Positions 6,775-14,909 are shown, numbered from the stretch's first letter. The stretch is 18,852 nt of DNA from an uncultured Capnocytophaga sp. (GCF_938029845.1 NZ_CALHGG010000149.1:1-18852); one strand, 5' to 3'. Notes: a model not told the origin generated them from the letters alone. Numbers and translations: made by a program.

Positions 6775-6868
6775 TAACCCTACTGCGCAATGTTTTTGCG
6801 TAGTTGTAGAAAAAGAGAAATATTAACAAAAATATAACTTTATTGTATTGGATATAATCTTTAGAGCC

Positions 6869-7771
6869 TTATGAAGCTATCATACTTTGAATGTTTTCTA
6901 TTTTTTTTCTGTAATTAATAAGATTTTTTCGTATTTGTAAACAAAATACTTCATCAAAAATAATCTCATTATATTTTGATTTGAAACAATCTTTACCTTG
7001 ATCATTTTTTATTAATTCAGCATGAGCTAATTTATTTCTATTTAATATAATATCTTCGCTATAACCATTTGAGAAGTCCTCGAATTTAAGTTCTATAAGG
7101 ATTTTCCCCAAGGCTTTTATTTTCTGATCTGAACTAAACAATACATTGTCTTTTAGTATATCATTAATCTTCTTTGATTTAGCTTTGTTGTATTTTTCGG
7201 TTGCATTTTCTTCTATACTGAAGAGAATATCTTCTAAAAGAGTTTGTTTTTTATTATCATCTAATGTTTTTAAATATTTAACTACAATATTTTTTATTAT
7301 AGTATCTAAAGAACTTGTTTCTTGCATAATCATTCCTCTCATAACAACAATATTTTCGAATTTCTTTATTGTTAGATCAATAAGAGAGATAGCTTTTTCA
7401 ATAACATCTTGGTAATGATTCTTACTTGTTGTTTTACTGGTATCTAAAAAAGTTATTCTATCAAGATTTATTGTGTTTTTTATTTCACTTTGTGCAGAAT
7501 AGAACATTATTTCGGTAAAAATTGATCTATTTCTAACTTGTTGAATAATTTTATCTCCAGTATCAGTGTCATTGAGATTGAAATCAGTTAGTATCAAATC
7601 AAAATCAACACTATCTAAGTTTCTAAAAAACTCATCTTTATGATCTACCAACATAATTTCAGGAATAAAAGCTTTTTCCCTAAGATGTTCTTCTATCTCT
7701 GAAGAATAACTATCTTCTTCAATAGCTTTCTTATTATCGTCTAACCAAAGTATTTTGTATTCTAATTTCAT
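6869..7771 (-). CDS. receiver-like protein with HEPN-like C-terminal domain
   Basis: A 300-residue cytosolic protein. Residues 1-125 look like a response-regulator receiver domain: ILWLDDN (Asp11-Asp12), LILTDFNL with Asp63 as the likely phospho-acceptor, FYSAQ with Ser92, and a lysine near 113. The expected acidic pocket is therefore intact. The C-terminal part (about 130-300) has no DNA-binding motif that I can see. It is helical and contains R-N-K-L-A-H (Arg245 to His250), matching the R-x4-H signature of HEPN domains, many of which are RNases of toxin or defence systems. The start ATG overlaps the stop of the upstream ATPase gene (ATGA), showing translational coupling and a shared job. 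The gene is very AT-rich. The receiver call is firm; the HEPN call is tentative. Confidence 0.75.
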   Translation of the reverse strand: MKLEYKILWLDDNKKAIEEDSYSSEIEEHLREKAFIPEIMLVDHKDEFFRNLDSVDFDLILTDFNLNDTDTGDKIIQQVRNRSIFTEIMFYSAQSEIKNTINLDRITFLDTSKTTSKNHYQDVIEKAISLIDLTIKKFENIVVMRGMIMQETSSLDTIIKNIVVKYLKTLDDNKKQTLLEDILFSIEENATEKYNKAKSKKINDILKDNVLFSSDQKIKALGKILIELKFEDFSNGYSEDIILNRNKLAHAELIKNDQGKDCFKSKYNEIIFDEVFCLQIRKNLINYRKKIENIQSMIAS

Positions 7772-10287
7772 AGAGGTATATTTATTTCAAAAATAGTTTC
7801 TTTAGAATTTATATTTGATTTTACAGAAATATTTCCTTTCAGATTAGATATAACTTCCTTATTTTGGAATAGACCTATCCCAGAACCATTGGTTGTGGTA
7901 AAACCTAATTCAAAGACTCGATCAAGAATATCAGAGGAAATTCCTTTTCCATTATCTTTTACTAATATTATAAGGTTTGAAAAAGACTTTATAAACTCAA
8001 AAATAATTTTACTTGCATTTGCCTTTTCTGCATTATTGATAAAATTATCTATTAATGTAGTAATCTCAAGAGGTACAATTTTTTTTATTATTGAATTATC
8101 ATTATCAACAATATCTATTTTTATCTTACTATCAATAATTTTATCTTCAGATAAGTATATTTCATTTATATAATCTTTTATAAAAGCAACAATATCTGTC
8201 TTTATTTCAGTAGCAGTTAGATTAAAGTTAGCCTTAGTTATAAAACTTGTAATAGAACTTACTTTAGAAGATTCTAATGCTATTACTGATATATATTTTT
8301 TTGCTATATTGTCAATATTAGTGCCTCCTAAATGTTTTATAAGTAACTGAATATTCCTATTTATGCGACTTGAAGAGTGAAAGATTTGGTGCTGAAGACC
8401 TATTATTTTCTCTTTATCAATCCCTATTAGGGCACTTTTAAAAGCATTTATTCTTTTTTCTGTAGCTAAGTTATCTTTAGCTTTTTCTTTTTCTTGTTCA
8501 GCTTCTTTAGCTTTTTCTTCAGCTTTATACCTCTCTAACTCGGCCTTTAATTTATCTTTTTCAGCTTTTTCTTTTTTTAGTTCAGCGTCATAAGCTTTTT
8601 TTTCAGCTTCTTTTTTAGCCTGTTCAGCAGCTATTCTTTTTTCTTCTTCCTCTATAGCTTTTAACTCAGCTATTCTTCTTTTTTCTTCTGACTTTTTAAA
8701 GTTTATTTCTACTTGGTTGTATACCTTCCTTAATTTAGGATCACTTAATTTATCAGATATTTTGTCTAAGTCTTTTAGAAATTTAGGTTGTAGAATATCT
8801 AAGTCGGCTCTGTTATTTATTTCTTGTACTAACTCTTTATTGTAGTCAATGATTTCTATATCTTTATCATTAGCTAAACCTTTTAATATCTGAATAAAAT
8901 CTAATTGACTTCCAATATTATTTTTAACTATTTCAAAATCATCTTTATCATTATCTTCTTTTAATAATTCTCTCTGTTTATCTACTTCATCTTCTAATTT
9001 GAAATATTTATTTCTTTTAAATCCTTCTCCCCATAAAACACCTACTACATAACGCTCTAAACGTCTATGAGCTTTTTCAAATATATCCTTCAGTAATTTA
9101 AAGCCTATAGTCTCTACTAACCCTCCTTCCCTGTTGGATACTTCTTTAAATTCTTCTGTATTATCAGTGAATATACTTACTTGACCAAATAAGTTTCTAG
9201 TTCCTAAAAATCTATTATAACCTTGTTGTGCACGAAAGTCTAATCCCCAACTATCATCTCCCATATTTCCATAAGGTTGTACTCGGAACCCATTTTTAAA
9301 AAGAAATATAGAACCATAATTTACAGCGTCAAGATTCATTCTTTTCTTGAAATTAATTTTAGCACTTCTGTTCAAGAAAAACAAATTGATTTCTAAATTA
9401 TCAATAAGTGAACTATTTTTATTCTCTTCACTTATATGATAAATTAAAATTCCTCTATCTATAATTTTAGTAATTACTTTGTTAGAGTCTACCTTAACTT
9501 CTACTTTAGTTGTTTTTAGTTTTATAATATCTAATATAGAATTTTGAATAATTCCATTTACTTTTTCTCTTTCAAGTTCTTCTTCTTTATCATTGGTCAA
9601 TTCTCCATTACAAATAATTTCAATCGAGAAATCATTATCATCAGAAAAGGGATTTATCAGTTTTTCTAATGAATGTTTTAAGCTTAATATTTTAGCTCTA
9701 TCCCAAAGAGAAGTTTTAGTAATTTCTAAAATAGTACCACTTTTAGCATTGTTAGGGAAAGCAATAGAAGTCTCATCTTCATTGAAAGAATTATGAGTAA
9801 TCTTTATTTCAGAAAAATCTATATTATCTTGTTTTTCAAAATCTTTCCAATCTATTTTTAATTGTTCTATAGTATTAGTATTGATTTTTTTTGTGGAAAG
9901 TAATAATTCCTCTCCAAGTCTATCACAAGAGAAGCGACCGATCCCCTTGGCTCCTGCATATTTTCTTTTTTCTTGGATATGATCGCGATATGATTTTCTT
10001 CTTTCTAAAAAGGTTTGATCAATTCCATTATCTTCATCACCATTCTTTTTGGCAGAATAAGCTAAAGCCAACCATTTTTTTTCAATATCATCAATAGACA
10101 TACCTTTCCCATCATCAGCAATGATAATTTTATTATCTTCAAAAGTAATAATTACCTTTGAAGCATAAGCATCATAAGAGTTTTTTACTAACTCAAATAT
10201 AGCAATATTATCATCAGCGATAAGGTCTTTTCCTACTATGTTTTTTATGCCAGCCTTTACTGAAAAAAATAGTTCATTACTTTCCAT
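7768..10287 (-). CDS. large GHKL ATPase with MORC/MutL-like N-terminus and histidine-kinase-like C-terminus
   Basis: An 839-residue protein with two ATPase modules. N-terminal module: ELVKNSYDA (residues 32-40; Glu32, Asn36, Asp39), IADDGKGM (56-63) and GAKGIGRF (112-119) are the GHKL motifs. An S5-like region follows, with GSIFLFKNGFRV (325-336) and SNREGGLVE (384-392). Middle: a long coiled coil rich in A, E and K (about 530-610), then a helical stretch LQHQIFHSSSRINRN (631-645; His633 and His637) resembling a dimerization/phosphoacceptor region. C-terminal module: N-box around 741-756 (Asn748, Asn752), DNGKGI (778-783), VFELGFTT (791-798) and GSGIGL (801-806), as in histidine kinases. It lies 4 bases after the methyltransferase gene and overlaps the receiver gene. 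GHKL ATPases of MutL/MORC type are known partners of methyltransferases in predicted restriction systems. Kinase activity and partner choice are inference. Confidence 0.85.
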   Translation of the reverse strand: MESNELFFSVKAGIKNIVGKDLIADDNIAIFELVKNSYDAYASKVIITFEDNKIIIADDGKGMSIDDIEKKWLALAYSAKKNGDEDNGIDQTFLERRKSYRDHIQEKRKYAGAKGIGRFSCDRLGEELLLSTKKINTNTIEQLKIDWKDFEKQDNIDFSEIKITHNSFNEDETSIAFPNNAKSGTILEITKTSLWDRAKILSLKHSLEKLINPFSDDNDFSIEIICNGELTNDKEEELEREKVNGIIQNSILDIIKLKTTKVEVKVDSNKVITKIIDRGILIYHISEENKNSSLIDNLEINLFFLNRSAKINFKKRMNLDAVNYGSIFLFKNGFRVQPYGNMGDDSWGLDFRAQQGYNRFLGTRNLFGQVSIFTDNTEEFKEVSNREGGLVETIGFKLLKDIFEKAHRRLERYVVGVLWGEGFKRNKYFKLEDEVDKQRELLKEDNDKDDFEIVKNNIGSQLDFIQILKGLANDKDIEIIDYNKELVQEINNRADLDILQPKFLKDLDKISDKLSDPKLRKVYNQVEINFKKSEEKRRIAELKAIEEEEKRIAAEQAKKEAEKKAYDAELKKEKAEKDKLKAELERYKAEEKAKEAEQEKEKAKDNLATEKRINAFKSALIGIDKEKIIGLQHQIFHSSSRINRNIQLLIKHLGGTNIDNIAKKYISVIALESSKVSSITSFITKANFNLTATEIKTDIVAFIKDYINEIYLSEDKIIDSKIKIDIVDNDNSIIKKIVPLEITTLIDNFINNAEKANASKIIFEFIKSFSNLIILVKDNGKGISSDILDRVFELGFTTTNGSGIGLFQNKEVISNLKGNISVKSNINSKETIFEINIPL

Positions 10288-10291
10288 AGCT

Positions 10292-11509
10292 TTATAAAAG
10301 TTGTTTCAGAACTATACCTGCTTGTTCTCCAAAAAGAGGAGGTATAGCATTTCCTATTTGTGTATATCTTGGTACTTCTACTTTTCTTAGTTTACCTCCT
10401 GTGGTATATTTTCCTTTGAAAATAAAGCTGTCAGGAAAACTTTGTAACCGAGCATACTCTCTTACGGTTAAAATTCTTGGCTCTTTATAATGAATCATAT
10501 CATCAGGGTGAGAGGTAATTGTGGGTGCTTGTTCATCCGATTTGAGAGGTACTAATACTTGTTTTGTTATACCTAACTCTTCTTTTATTCTTTGGGGAAT
10601 ATTCTTACATACAGAACTTATTGATTGTATATAGGCAAATCTCTTAATGATTTTGTCAGAATGTTTTGCAAAACTATGACTATTAGGTAATTTTATATCA
10701 TCTGTTATATCCTGTCTCATTAATTTCTGATAATTGGAATGGATAGATTTATAATTACTACTCTTAAATCCTTTTCTATCAGGAGTTTCAACTAATTTTT
10801 TACCAGTGAGCAAATCAGAAAGAGCATCTTCAATAGTGGGATGAACATTGATTTTTTTTACATCTAAAAAATCAAACTTATTTTTCTCAATTAATTCAAA
10901 GAAAGTTTTAGCTTTCTCTATAGATGAATTTTCTATATCATTTCTAATACCTATAAGAATAAATCTTGTTCGTTTTTGGGGAATTCCATAATCGCCAAAA
11001 TTGATTAACTGACCGTATACATTATAGCCTTCTTTTTGTAATTTATCAATTACTATTTCAGAATATTTTTTACCTTTTTTTCCATTATCTTTGAACTCCA
11101 TAGTGAACCCTTTTACATTTTCAAAAAAGATAAGTTTAGGCTTTACTAATGAAATAAACTTGACATAAGAATCTATCAATTTGTTTCTATCATCGTTTTC
11201 ATTTCTTTGTCCAGCCATAGAAAAACCTTGACAAGGAGGCCCTCCTGCAACTAATGTTATTTTATTCCTTAATTCTTTTAGTTCATCTGAGTAGTTTTCT
11301 ATTACTTCATTGATATCATGAGCTTCTTTGGGCAACCATTCAGGCCAATTAAAATGCTTTATCCTTTCAGTTAGATTGTATTCTAATGTTTCAAAAGCGT
11401 GAGGACTTTTTTCAATAGCAAAAAGCCCCTTCCAACCAGCTTTATTTAAGCCTAAGGAAAGTCCTCCACACCCTGCAAAAATATCTATATAACTAAAATT
11501 TTCTGTCAT
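10292..11509 (-). CDS. C5-cytosine DNA methyltransferase
   Basis: A 405-residue Dcm/HhaI-type enzyme that methylates cytosine C5 in a specific DNA sequence using S-adenosylmethionine. The motifs are in canonical order: I DIFAGCGGLSLGL (residues 9-21), IV GGPPCQGFS (89-97, nucleophile Cys93), VI ENV (130-132), VIII QKRTRF (178-183), X QIGNAIPP near 385. The target recognition domain lies between VIII and X (about 195-350), so the target site cannot be read from sequence. It is the first gene of a three-gene operon whose other members are an ATPase and a receiver-like protein. No recognisable endonuclease is adjacent. Base composition is clearly more AT-rich than flanking dapD or nrf genes, suggesting horizontal acquisition. 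Confidence 0.95.
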   Translation of the reverse strand: MTENFSYIDIFAGCGGLSLGLNKAGWKGLFAIEKSPHAFETLEYNLTERIKHFNWPEWLPKEAHDINEVIENYSDELKELRNKITLVAGGPPCQGFSMAGQRNENDDRNKLIDSYVKFISLVKPKLIFFENVKGFTMEFKDNGKKGKKYSEIVIDKLQKEGYNVYGQLINFGDYGIPQKRTRFILIGIRNDIENSSIEKAKTFFELIEKNKFDFLDVKKINVHPTIEDALSDLLTGKKLVETPDRKGFKSSNYKSIHSNYQKLMRQDITDDIKLPNSHSFAKHSDKIIKRFAYIQSISSVCKNIPQRIKEELGITKQVLVPLKSDEQAPTITSHPDDMIHYKEPRILTVREYARLQSFPDSFIFKGKYTTGGKLRKVEVPRYTQIGNAIPPLFGEQAGIVLKQLL

Positions 11510-11527
11510 AATCTATAAATCATACTG

Positions 11528-11535
11528 CAAAGTTA
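11528..11535 (-). promoter_or_regulatory. -7 box of the methyltransferase operon
   Basis: The minus strand reads TAACTTTG, an exact TAnnTTTG match, 18 bases before the ATG at 11509. No good -33 box is seen. This would give an almost leaderless operon transcript. Confidence 0.6.
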
Positions 11536-11563
11536 CAAAAAATAATTGTAAAAATAAAAATAA

Positions 11564-11593
11564 AAGTCAGTTTTTACACGTAAAAACCGACTT
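11564..11593 (-). terminator. dapD terminator
   Basis: AAGTC and GTTTTTA on the left arm pair with TAAAAAC and GACTT on the right, with one mismatch (11569/11588) and a 4-nt CACG loop. The minus-strand side is followed by a T-rich run, so it stops dapD transcripts before the methyltransferase operon. Confidence 0.75.
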
Positions 11594-11618
11594 ATTATAT
11601 GTTATTGACTTTAGTAGA

Positions 11619-12440
11619 CTATACCGCCACATTGAAATCTCTAAGTGCTTCATTTAGAGAAGTTTTTAGGTCGGTAGAGGCTTTTCGTTGTCCAATGATA
11701 AGAGCACAAGGTACTTGGTAGGCACCTGCAGGGAATTGTTTGGTGTAGCTCCCTGGAATCACCACGGAGCGAGCAGGTACATAGCCCTTGTATTCTACTG
11801 GTTTGTCCCCCGTTACATCTATAATCTTAGTAGAGGCGGTAAGTACTACATTGGCACCCAAGACGGCTTCTTTCTCCACACGTACTCCTTCTACTATGAT
11901 AGAGCGAGAACCTAAGAAAGCGCCATCCTCTATTATAACAGGAGCAGCTTGTAGAGGTTCTAATACCCCCCCTATACCTACACCTCCACTGATGTGTACA
12001 TTCTTACCTACTTGGGCACAACTACCCACTGTAGCCCATGTATCCACCATGGTACCGCTATCCACATAAGCGCCGATATTTACATAAGAAGGCATCAGTA
12101 CTACTCCTACGGCTAGGTAAGCTCCACGGCGTGCGGTAGCAGGTGGTACTACACGTACCCCTTTGTCCTCATAGTTGTGCTTGAGAGGGATTTTGTCATA
12201 GTATTCGAAGATACCTACCTCTTTGGTTTCCATTTTGCGGAAAGGAAAGTATAGAATAACTGCTTTCTTGACCCATTCGTGTACTTGCCATCCCTTATCA
12301 GAGGGAGAAGCTACTCTTAGTTCTCCACGATCAAGAAGATCTACTATAGTATCAATGGCTTTCATAGTAGCTTCATCGGAAAGGAGGAGGCGGTTTTCCC
12401 ACGCATTTTCTATTTTTTCTTGTAAATCTTTTAAGTTCAT
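11619..12440 (-). CDS. dapD: 2,3,4,5-tetrahydropyridine-2,6-dicarboxylate N-succinyltransferase
   Basis: A 273-residue left-handed beta-helix enzyme of the succinylase branch of lysine and meso-diaminopimelate synthesis. It transfers succinyl from succinyl-CoA to tetrahydrodipicolinate in the cytosol. It matches E. coli DapD closely through the central part: VLMPSYVNIGAYVD, GTMVDTWATVGSCAQVGKN, GGVGIGGVLEPLQA, then the isoleucine-rich hexapeptide repeats. The start chosen, MNLKDLQEKIENAW, aligns with the family N-terminus. The frame is open 8 codons further upstream, but that would start inside the promoter at 12462-12469. It is a single-gene unit with its own promoter and terminator. Confidence 0.96.
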   Translation of the reverse strand: MNLKDLQEKIENAWENRLLLSDEATMKAIDTIVDLLDRGELRVASPSDKGWQVHEWVKKAVILYFPFRKMETKEVGIFEYYDKIPLKHNYEDKGVRVVPPATARRGAYLAVGVVLMPSYVNIGAYVDSGTMVDTWATVGSCAQVGKNVHISGGVGIGGVLEPLQAAPVIIEDGAFLGSRSIIVEGVRVEKEAVLGANVVLTASTKIIDVTGDKPVEYKGYVPARSVVIPGSYTKQFPAGAYQVPCALIIGQRKASTDLKTSLNEALRDFNVAV

Positions 12441-12461
12441 AAAACAATCAATTTTTCTATG

Positions 12462-12469
12462 CAAAGGTA
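12462..12469 (-). promoter_or_regulatory. -7 box of dapD
   Basis: The minus strand reads TACCTTTG, an exact TAnnTTTG match, 21 bases before the ATG at 12440. It fixes the dapD start. Confidence 0.65.
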
Positions 12470-12477
12470 GTGAAAAT

Positions 12478-12512
12478 AATGGTAAATGATAAATGTTTAA
12501 TGATTAATTAAC
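12478..12512. repeat. degenerate heptanucleotide repeat
   Basis: Four consecutive 7-nt units starting AATG (AATGGTA, AATGATA, AATGTTT, AATGATT) and one degenerate unit. On the minus strand they read as xxxCATT heptads, the same family as the repeat at 17071-17098. They lie between the GNAT stop and the dapD promoter. Confidence 0.6.
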
Positions 12513-12519
12513 TGCCAGA

Positions 12520-13062
12520 TTATTGGTATATTAGGTGTTTGTAAGGAGCGCCTGCCAACATTTTCATATCAGCATATACAAAGCCCATACGCTGGTAGAG
12601 TTTTTCCGCTTGAGGGTTATCCATGGAGACTAATAGTCCTATGGTCTCTCCCTTGAGTAGTTCCTTGAGGTGGAGTAGCAGAGAGGAGCCTATACCTTTT
12701 CCTTGTACCTTGGGGGAGACACTTAGTGTATCTATATAATACTCACCAGATTGGGTTTCTTTTTCCAAGCGGATGTCATGTCCATAGGAGGCTTTGATAA
12801 AATCAAAAACAGACTGGGACAAGGGGGCTATATGGGCACCATTATAATAGACAAGCGAACCGAGAATCTGTTTGTCTTTTTCATAGACCAAAGTATTCTC
12901 ATAGGAATATTGGTTGTTTTCTTGGATAAAGAGCTTTTCAAGGAATCGGATAGACTCCTGAGTATCCTCTCGTTGAATAAGTTTGAAAACAATTTCAGAC
13001 ATTGCCTGAAACATAAGGGGGGCCACAAAGGGGGCATCCGCAGGGGTAGCTGCACGTATCAT
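12520..13062 (-). CDS. GNAT-family N-acetyltransferase
   Basis: A 180-residue protein with the GNAT fold pattern. Acetyl-CoA-binding motif A is VSPKVQGKGIGSSLL (about 115-129, with Q-G-K-G-I-G at 120-125) and motif B is NPQAEKLYQRMGF near the C-terminus. It would transfer an acetyl group from acetyl-CoA to an amine; the substrate cannot be told. Its ATG overlaps the stop of the TonB-like gene (ATGA), so it is the last gene of the truB operon and translationally coupled. No terminator hairpin is seen after it, only a heptad repeat. Confidence 0.88.
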   Translation of the reverse strand: MIRAATPADAPFVAPLMFQAMSEIVFKLIQREDTQESIRFLEKLFIQENNQYSYENTLVYEKDKQILGSLVYYNGAHIAPLSQSVFDFIKASYGHDIRLEKETQSGEYYIDTLSVSPKVQGKGIGSSLLLHLKELLKGETIGLLVSMDNPQAEKLYQRMGFVYADMKMLAGAPYKHLIYQ

Positions 13063-13823
13063 TGAAATAGGTATGTAATAGTTCCGAGTTGTTTGTTTTT
13101 GCTATCTTTGTTAAAGCGGGCTTTGCGTGCGTAATAGATGGCATTGTCTATTAGGCATCCATTGGTAGTGTTGGAAGAAGCTTTGTTATAGGAAGCCTCT
13201 ATGACCCGTCCTTGGTCATCTACAGTGATGTTAATCACTACCTTACCCGATTGTTCACAAGTATATACAGGGTTGGGCAGTTCTGCAATAGCCTCTCTAC
13301 CCACAAGATAATAGGAGATTAGAGTGCGCTTGTTAGCTTTTTTCTCGTCTTTGTTCTGTGGTTTGTATTTTTCTAAATCCTTGAAAGACATGCCGTCATT
13401 GACTTTGTAAGGTTCTATCTTAGCAGGGGTGGTACCTTCTCCTTCTTCGGGGGCATTCTCCCCTTGGGAGTTTGTCTCTTGCCCTTGTTGTTCAGCTAAG
13501 AGATCGTCCAAACTTTTGAGGTCTTCAGCCTGTTTTATACGGCTGTCTGCTTCGTTATAGGAGCGTGTTGTTACGGGGGTATTGTCTGTAACGGGGTTTT
13601 CCTCTTGTGTATCTTGTGGAAGTTTTTCTTCCTCCAAGAGTTTGGCTATTTCCTCAGCAGGGGGAATCTCTAACCAGATCTCCTCAGGTTTGTTATTGAC
13701 TCTTATGATAATGAATGAGACTACCATACAGAGCATAATAACCAAGGTAATGACAAAAGCCCTTTCCTTGCCCGACATGCCCATGGCCTCAAATTCTCGC
13801 TTAATGTATTGTCTTAGTTTCAT
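13059..13823 (-). CDS. TonB-like energy-transducer protein
   Basis: A 254-residue inner-membrane protein: a short cytoplasmic start, one membrane span (about residues 22-41), then a Glu/Gln/Pro-rich extended periplasmic region (about 45-140), and a C-terminal domain (about 185-254). Its sequence GKVVINITVDDQGRVIEA and the alternating strand pattern ending GTITYLF resemble the TonB C-terminal fold. Such proteins couple the proton gradient to outer-membrane transporters, but no ExbB/ExbD or receptor is in the window, so the partner is unknown. The first 23 bases overlap truB in another frame. A start at residue 14 (13784) would avoid the overlap, but the longer one is used because the overlap fits a compact operon. 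Confidence 0.75.
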   Translation of the reverse strand: MKLRQYIKREFEAMGMSGKERAFVITLVIMLCMVVSFIIIRVNNKPEEIWLEIPPAEEIAKLLEEEKLPQDTQEENPVTDNTPVTTRSYNEADSRIKQAEDLKSLDDLLAEQQGQETNSQGENAPEEGEGTTPAKIEPYKVNDGMSFKDLEKYKPQNKDEKKANKRTLISYYLVGREAIAELPNPVYTCEQSGKVVINITVDDQGRVIEASYNKASSNTTNGCLIDNAIYYARKARFNKDSKNKQLGTITYLFQ

Positions 13824-14514
13824 GGAGTGTATGGTTTATGAATTGTTGCACAAAATCCTCAGGAGTATAGGCATGCGCTACGGAGTGTTCTCCTATTTGA
13901 ATACGTCGCAAGGATGTTAGGTGGGCTCCACTACCTAAAGCCTTACCTATATCATGTGCTAAGGACCGAATATAAGTTCCTTTGCTACAATGTACCTTAA
14001 AGCTGAGTTCTTTCTCTCCTGAGAGTGTTAGCTCTAAAGAATATATGGTAATTTCTCTTGGAGGTACTTCAGTAGTTTCTCCTTTTCTGGCCAACTCATA
14101 TAGGCGCTTTCCATCCTTTTTAATAGCAGAGAATAGGGGAGGGGCTTGGGTGATATTCCCTACAAACTGTGTCCTGACTTGTTCAATGAGTTCAGGGGTG
14201 ATATGTTCGGTAGGGAAGGTAGCATCTACCTCAGTCTCCAAATCATAGGAAGGGGTAGAAGCCCCCAAAGCAATGGTTCCTGTGTATATCTTTGGGGCAT
14301 CTTGTATCTCGGGGATTTGCTTGGTGTGCTTACCTGTACAGAGAATCAACAGACCTGTAGCCAATGGGTCAAGTGTTCCCGCATGTCCTATCTTAAACTT
14401 TTTTAAGTGGTATTTTTTCATGATAGCCCACTTAAGTTTGTTGACAGCTTGGAAAGAACTCCAGTATAAAGGTTTGTCTATCAGTATTATAGTTCCTTCT
14501 ATAAGTGATTGCAT
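13801..14514 (-). CDS. truB: tRNA pseudouridine(55) synthase
   Basis: A 237-residue enzyme that makes pseudouridine 55 in the T-loop of tRNAs. The catalytic motif is [14 protein letters not shown] with nucleophile Asp49. Further family segments are IDKP near the start (12-15), [20 protein letters not shown] and [13 protein letters not shown]. It lacks most of the C-terminal PUA domain found in longer versions, as is usual for short bacteroidotal TruB. It is the first gene of a three-gene operon with a TonB-like protein and an acetyltransferase, and has a -7 box at 14551-14558. Confidence 0.95.
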   Translation of the reverse strand: MQSLIEGTIILIDKPLYWSSFQAVNKLKWAIMKKYHLKKFKIGHAGTLDPLATGLLILCTGKHTKQIPEIQDAPKIYTGTIALGASTPSYDLETEVDATFPTEHITPELIEQVRTQFVGNITQAPPLFSAIKKDGKRLYELARKGETTEVPPREITIYSLELTLSGEKELSFKVHCSKGTYIRSLAHDIGKALGSGAHLTSLRRIQIGEHSVAHAYTPEDFVQQFINHTLHETKTIH

Positions 14515-14550
14515 AGATAAATATGACTTTTAAGGTAATGAAAGTTTTGG

Positions 14551-14558
14551 CAAAAGTA
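14551..14558 (-). promoter_or_regulatory. -7 box of the truB operon
   Basis: The minus strand reads TACTTTTG, matching TAnnTTTG, 36 bases before the truB ATG. No clear -33 box is seen. Confidence 0.55.
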
Positions 14559-14847
14559 CATTTATTTTTTTAATTCTTGCTATTTTTAGGTAAATAAATT
14601 AGTCGTTAGTAGTTGGAGGGCAGAACAGAGAGCTTGTGAAACAACTAACTGCTAATACGAATCAATAGTTAAAATACCATTTGCTAGTTCAATATATGAC
14701 CTCTTAGCTCATTGGGCTATACAATCGTTTTGTGCGATTAATATGTATTAATAACGGACGGCTAACTCTTTATAATTTCGGACATGAAAGTGTTAAATTT
14801 ATGTTTATTTAGAATGAAAACAAAATACCCTTGAAGCATTATTTTTC
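14559..14847. other. intergenic region between the divergent truB and nrf promoters
   Basis: About 290 bases without a gene. It holds degraded heptads in inverted arrangement: TTAGTCG-TTAGTAG at 14599-14612 and ACTAACT-GCTAATA at about 14644-14657. These are the same repeat family as that at 18300-18410. I see no coding frame with support, no terminator, and no clear FNR-like palindrome. A D-arm-like stretch near 14706-14725 is not convincing as a tRNA. Confidence 0.5.
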
Positions 14848-14878
14848 TTTGGAGAATGCGAAAAATTGATTATTTTTG
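14848..14878 (+). promoter_or_regulatory. consensus promoter of the nrf operon
   Basis: TTTG (14848-14851), exactly 19 bases, then TATTTTTG (14871-14878): a perfect match to the Bacteroidota consensus TTTG-N19-TAnnTTTG. Transcription should start near 14884, which rules out the upstream in-frame ATG at 14856 as the nrfH start. Confidence 0.8.
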
Positions 14879-14909
14879 CAATGGAAATAAGAAACAAAAC
14901 ATTAACAAT

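Noticed and set aside
6776..6806. Inverted repeat with TGCGCAA/TTGCG arms between the receiver gene and the tRNA, considered as operon terminator
   Set aside because: No T-run follows on the minus strand and the stem needs a 3-nt bulge. It overlaps the tRNA promoter area, so it is only a possible protein site.
6869..11509. Classical type II restriction-modification system
   Set aside because: Only the methyltransferase is recognisable. The other two proteins have ATPase and receiver motifs and I see no nuclease motif of the PD-(D/E)xK or HNH type in them.
14703..14760. tRNA-like stretch: AGCTCATTGGGC like a D-arm, followed by a 5-bp stem with 7-nt loop TTTTGTG (would-be UUG anticodon)
   Set aside because: The D-stem does not close, there is no T-arm with a TTC-type loop, and no acceptor stem pairs. 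At best a fossil; chance similarity is as likely.
14856..14909. Upstream in-frame start for nrfH (18 extra residues)
   Set aside because: The perfect promoter TTTG-N19-TATTTTTG ends at 14878, so the ATG at 14856 would not be transcribed. The shorter start fits the family.
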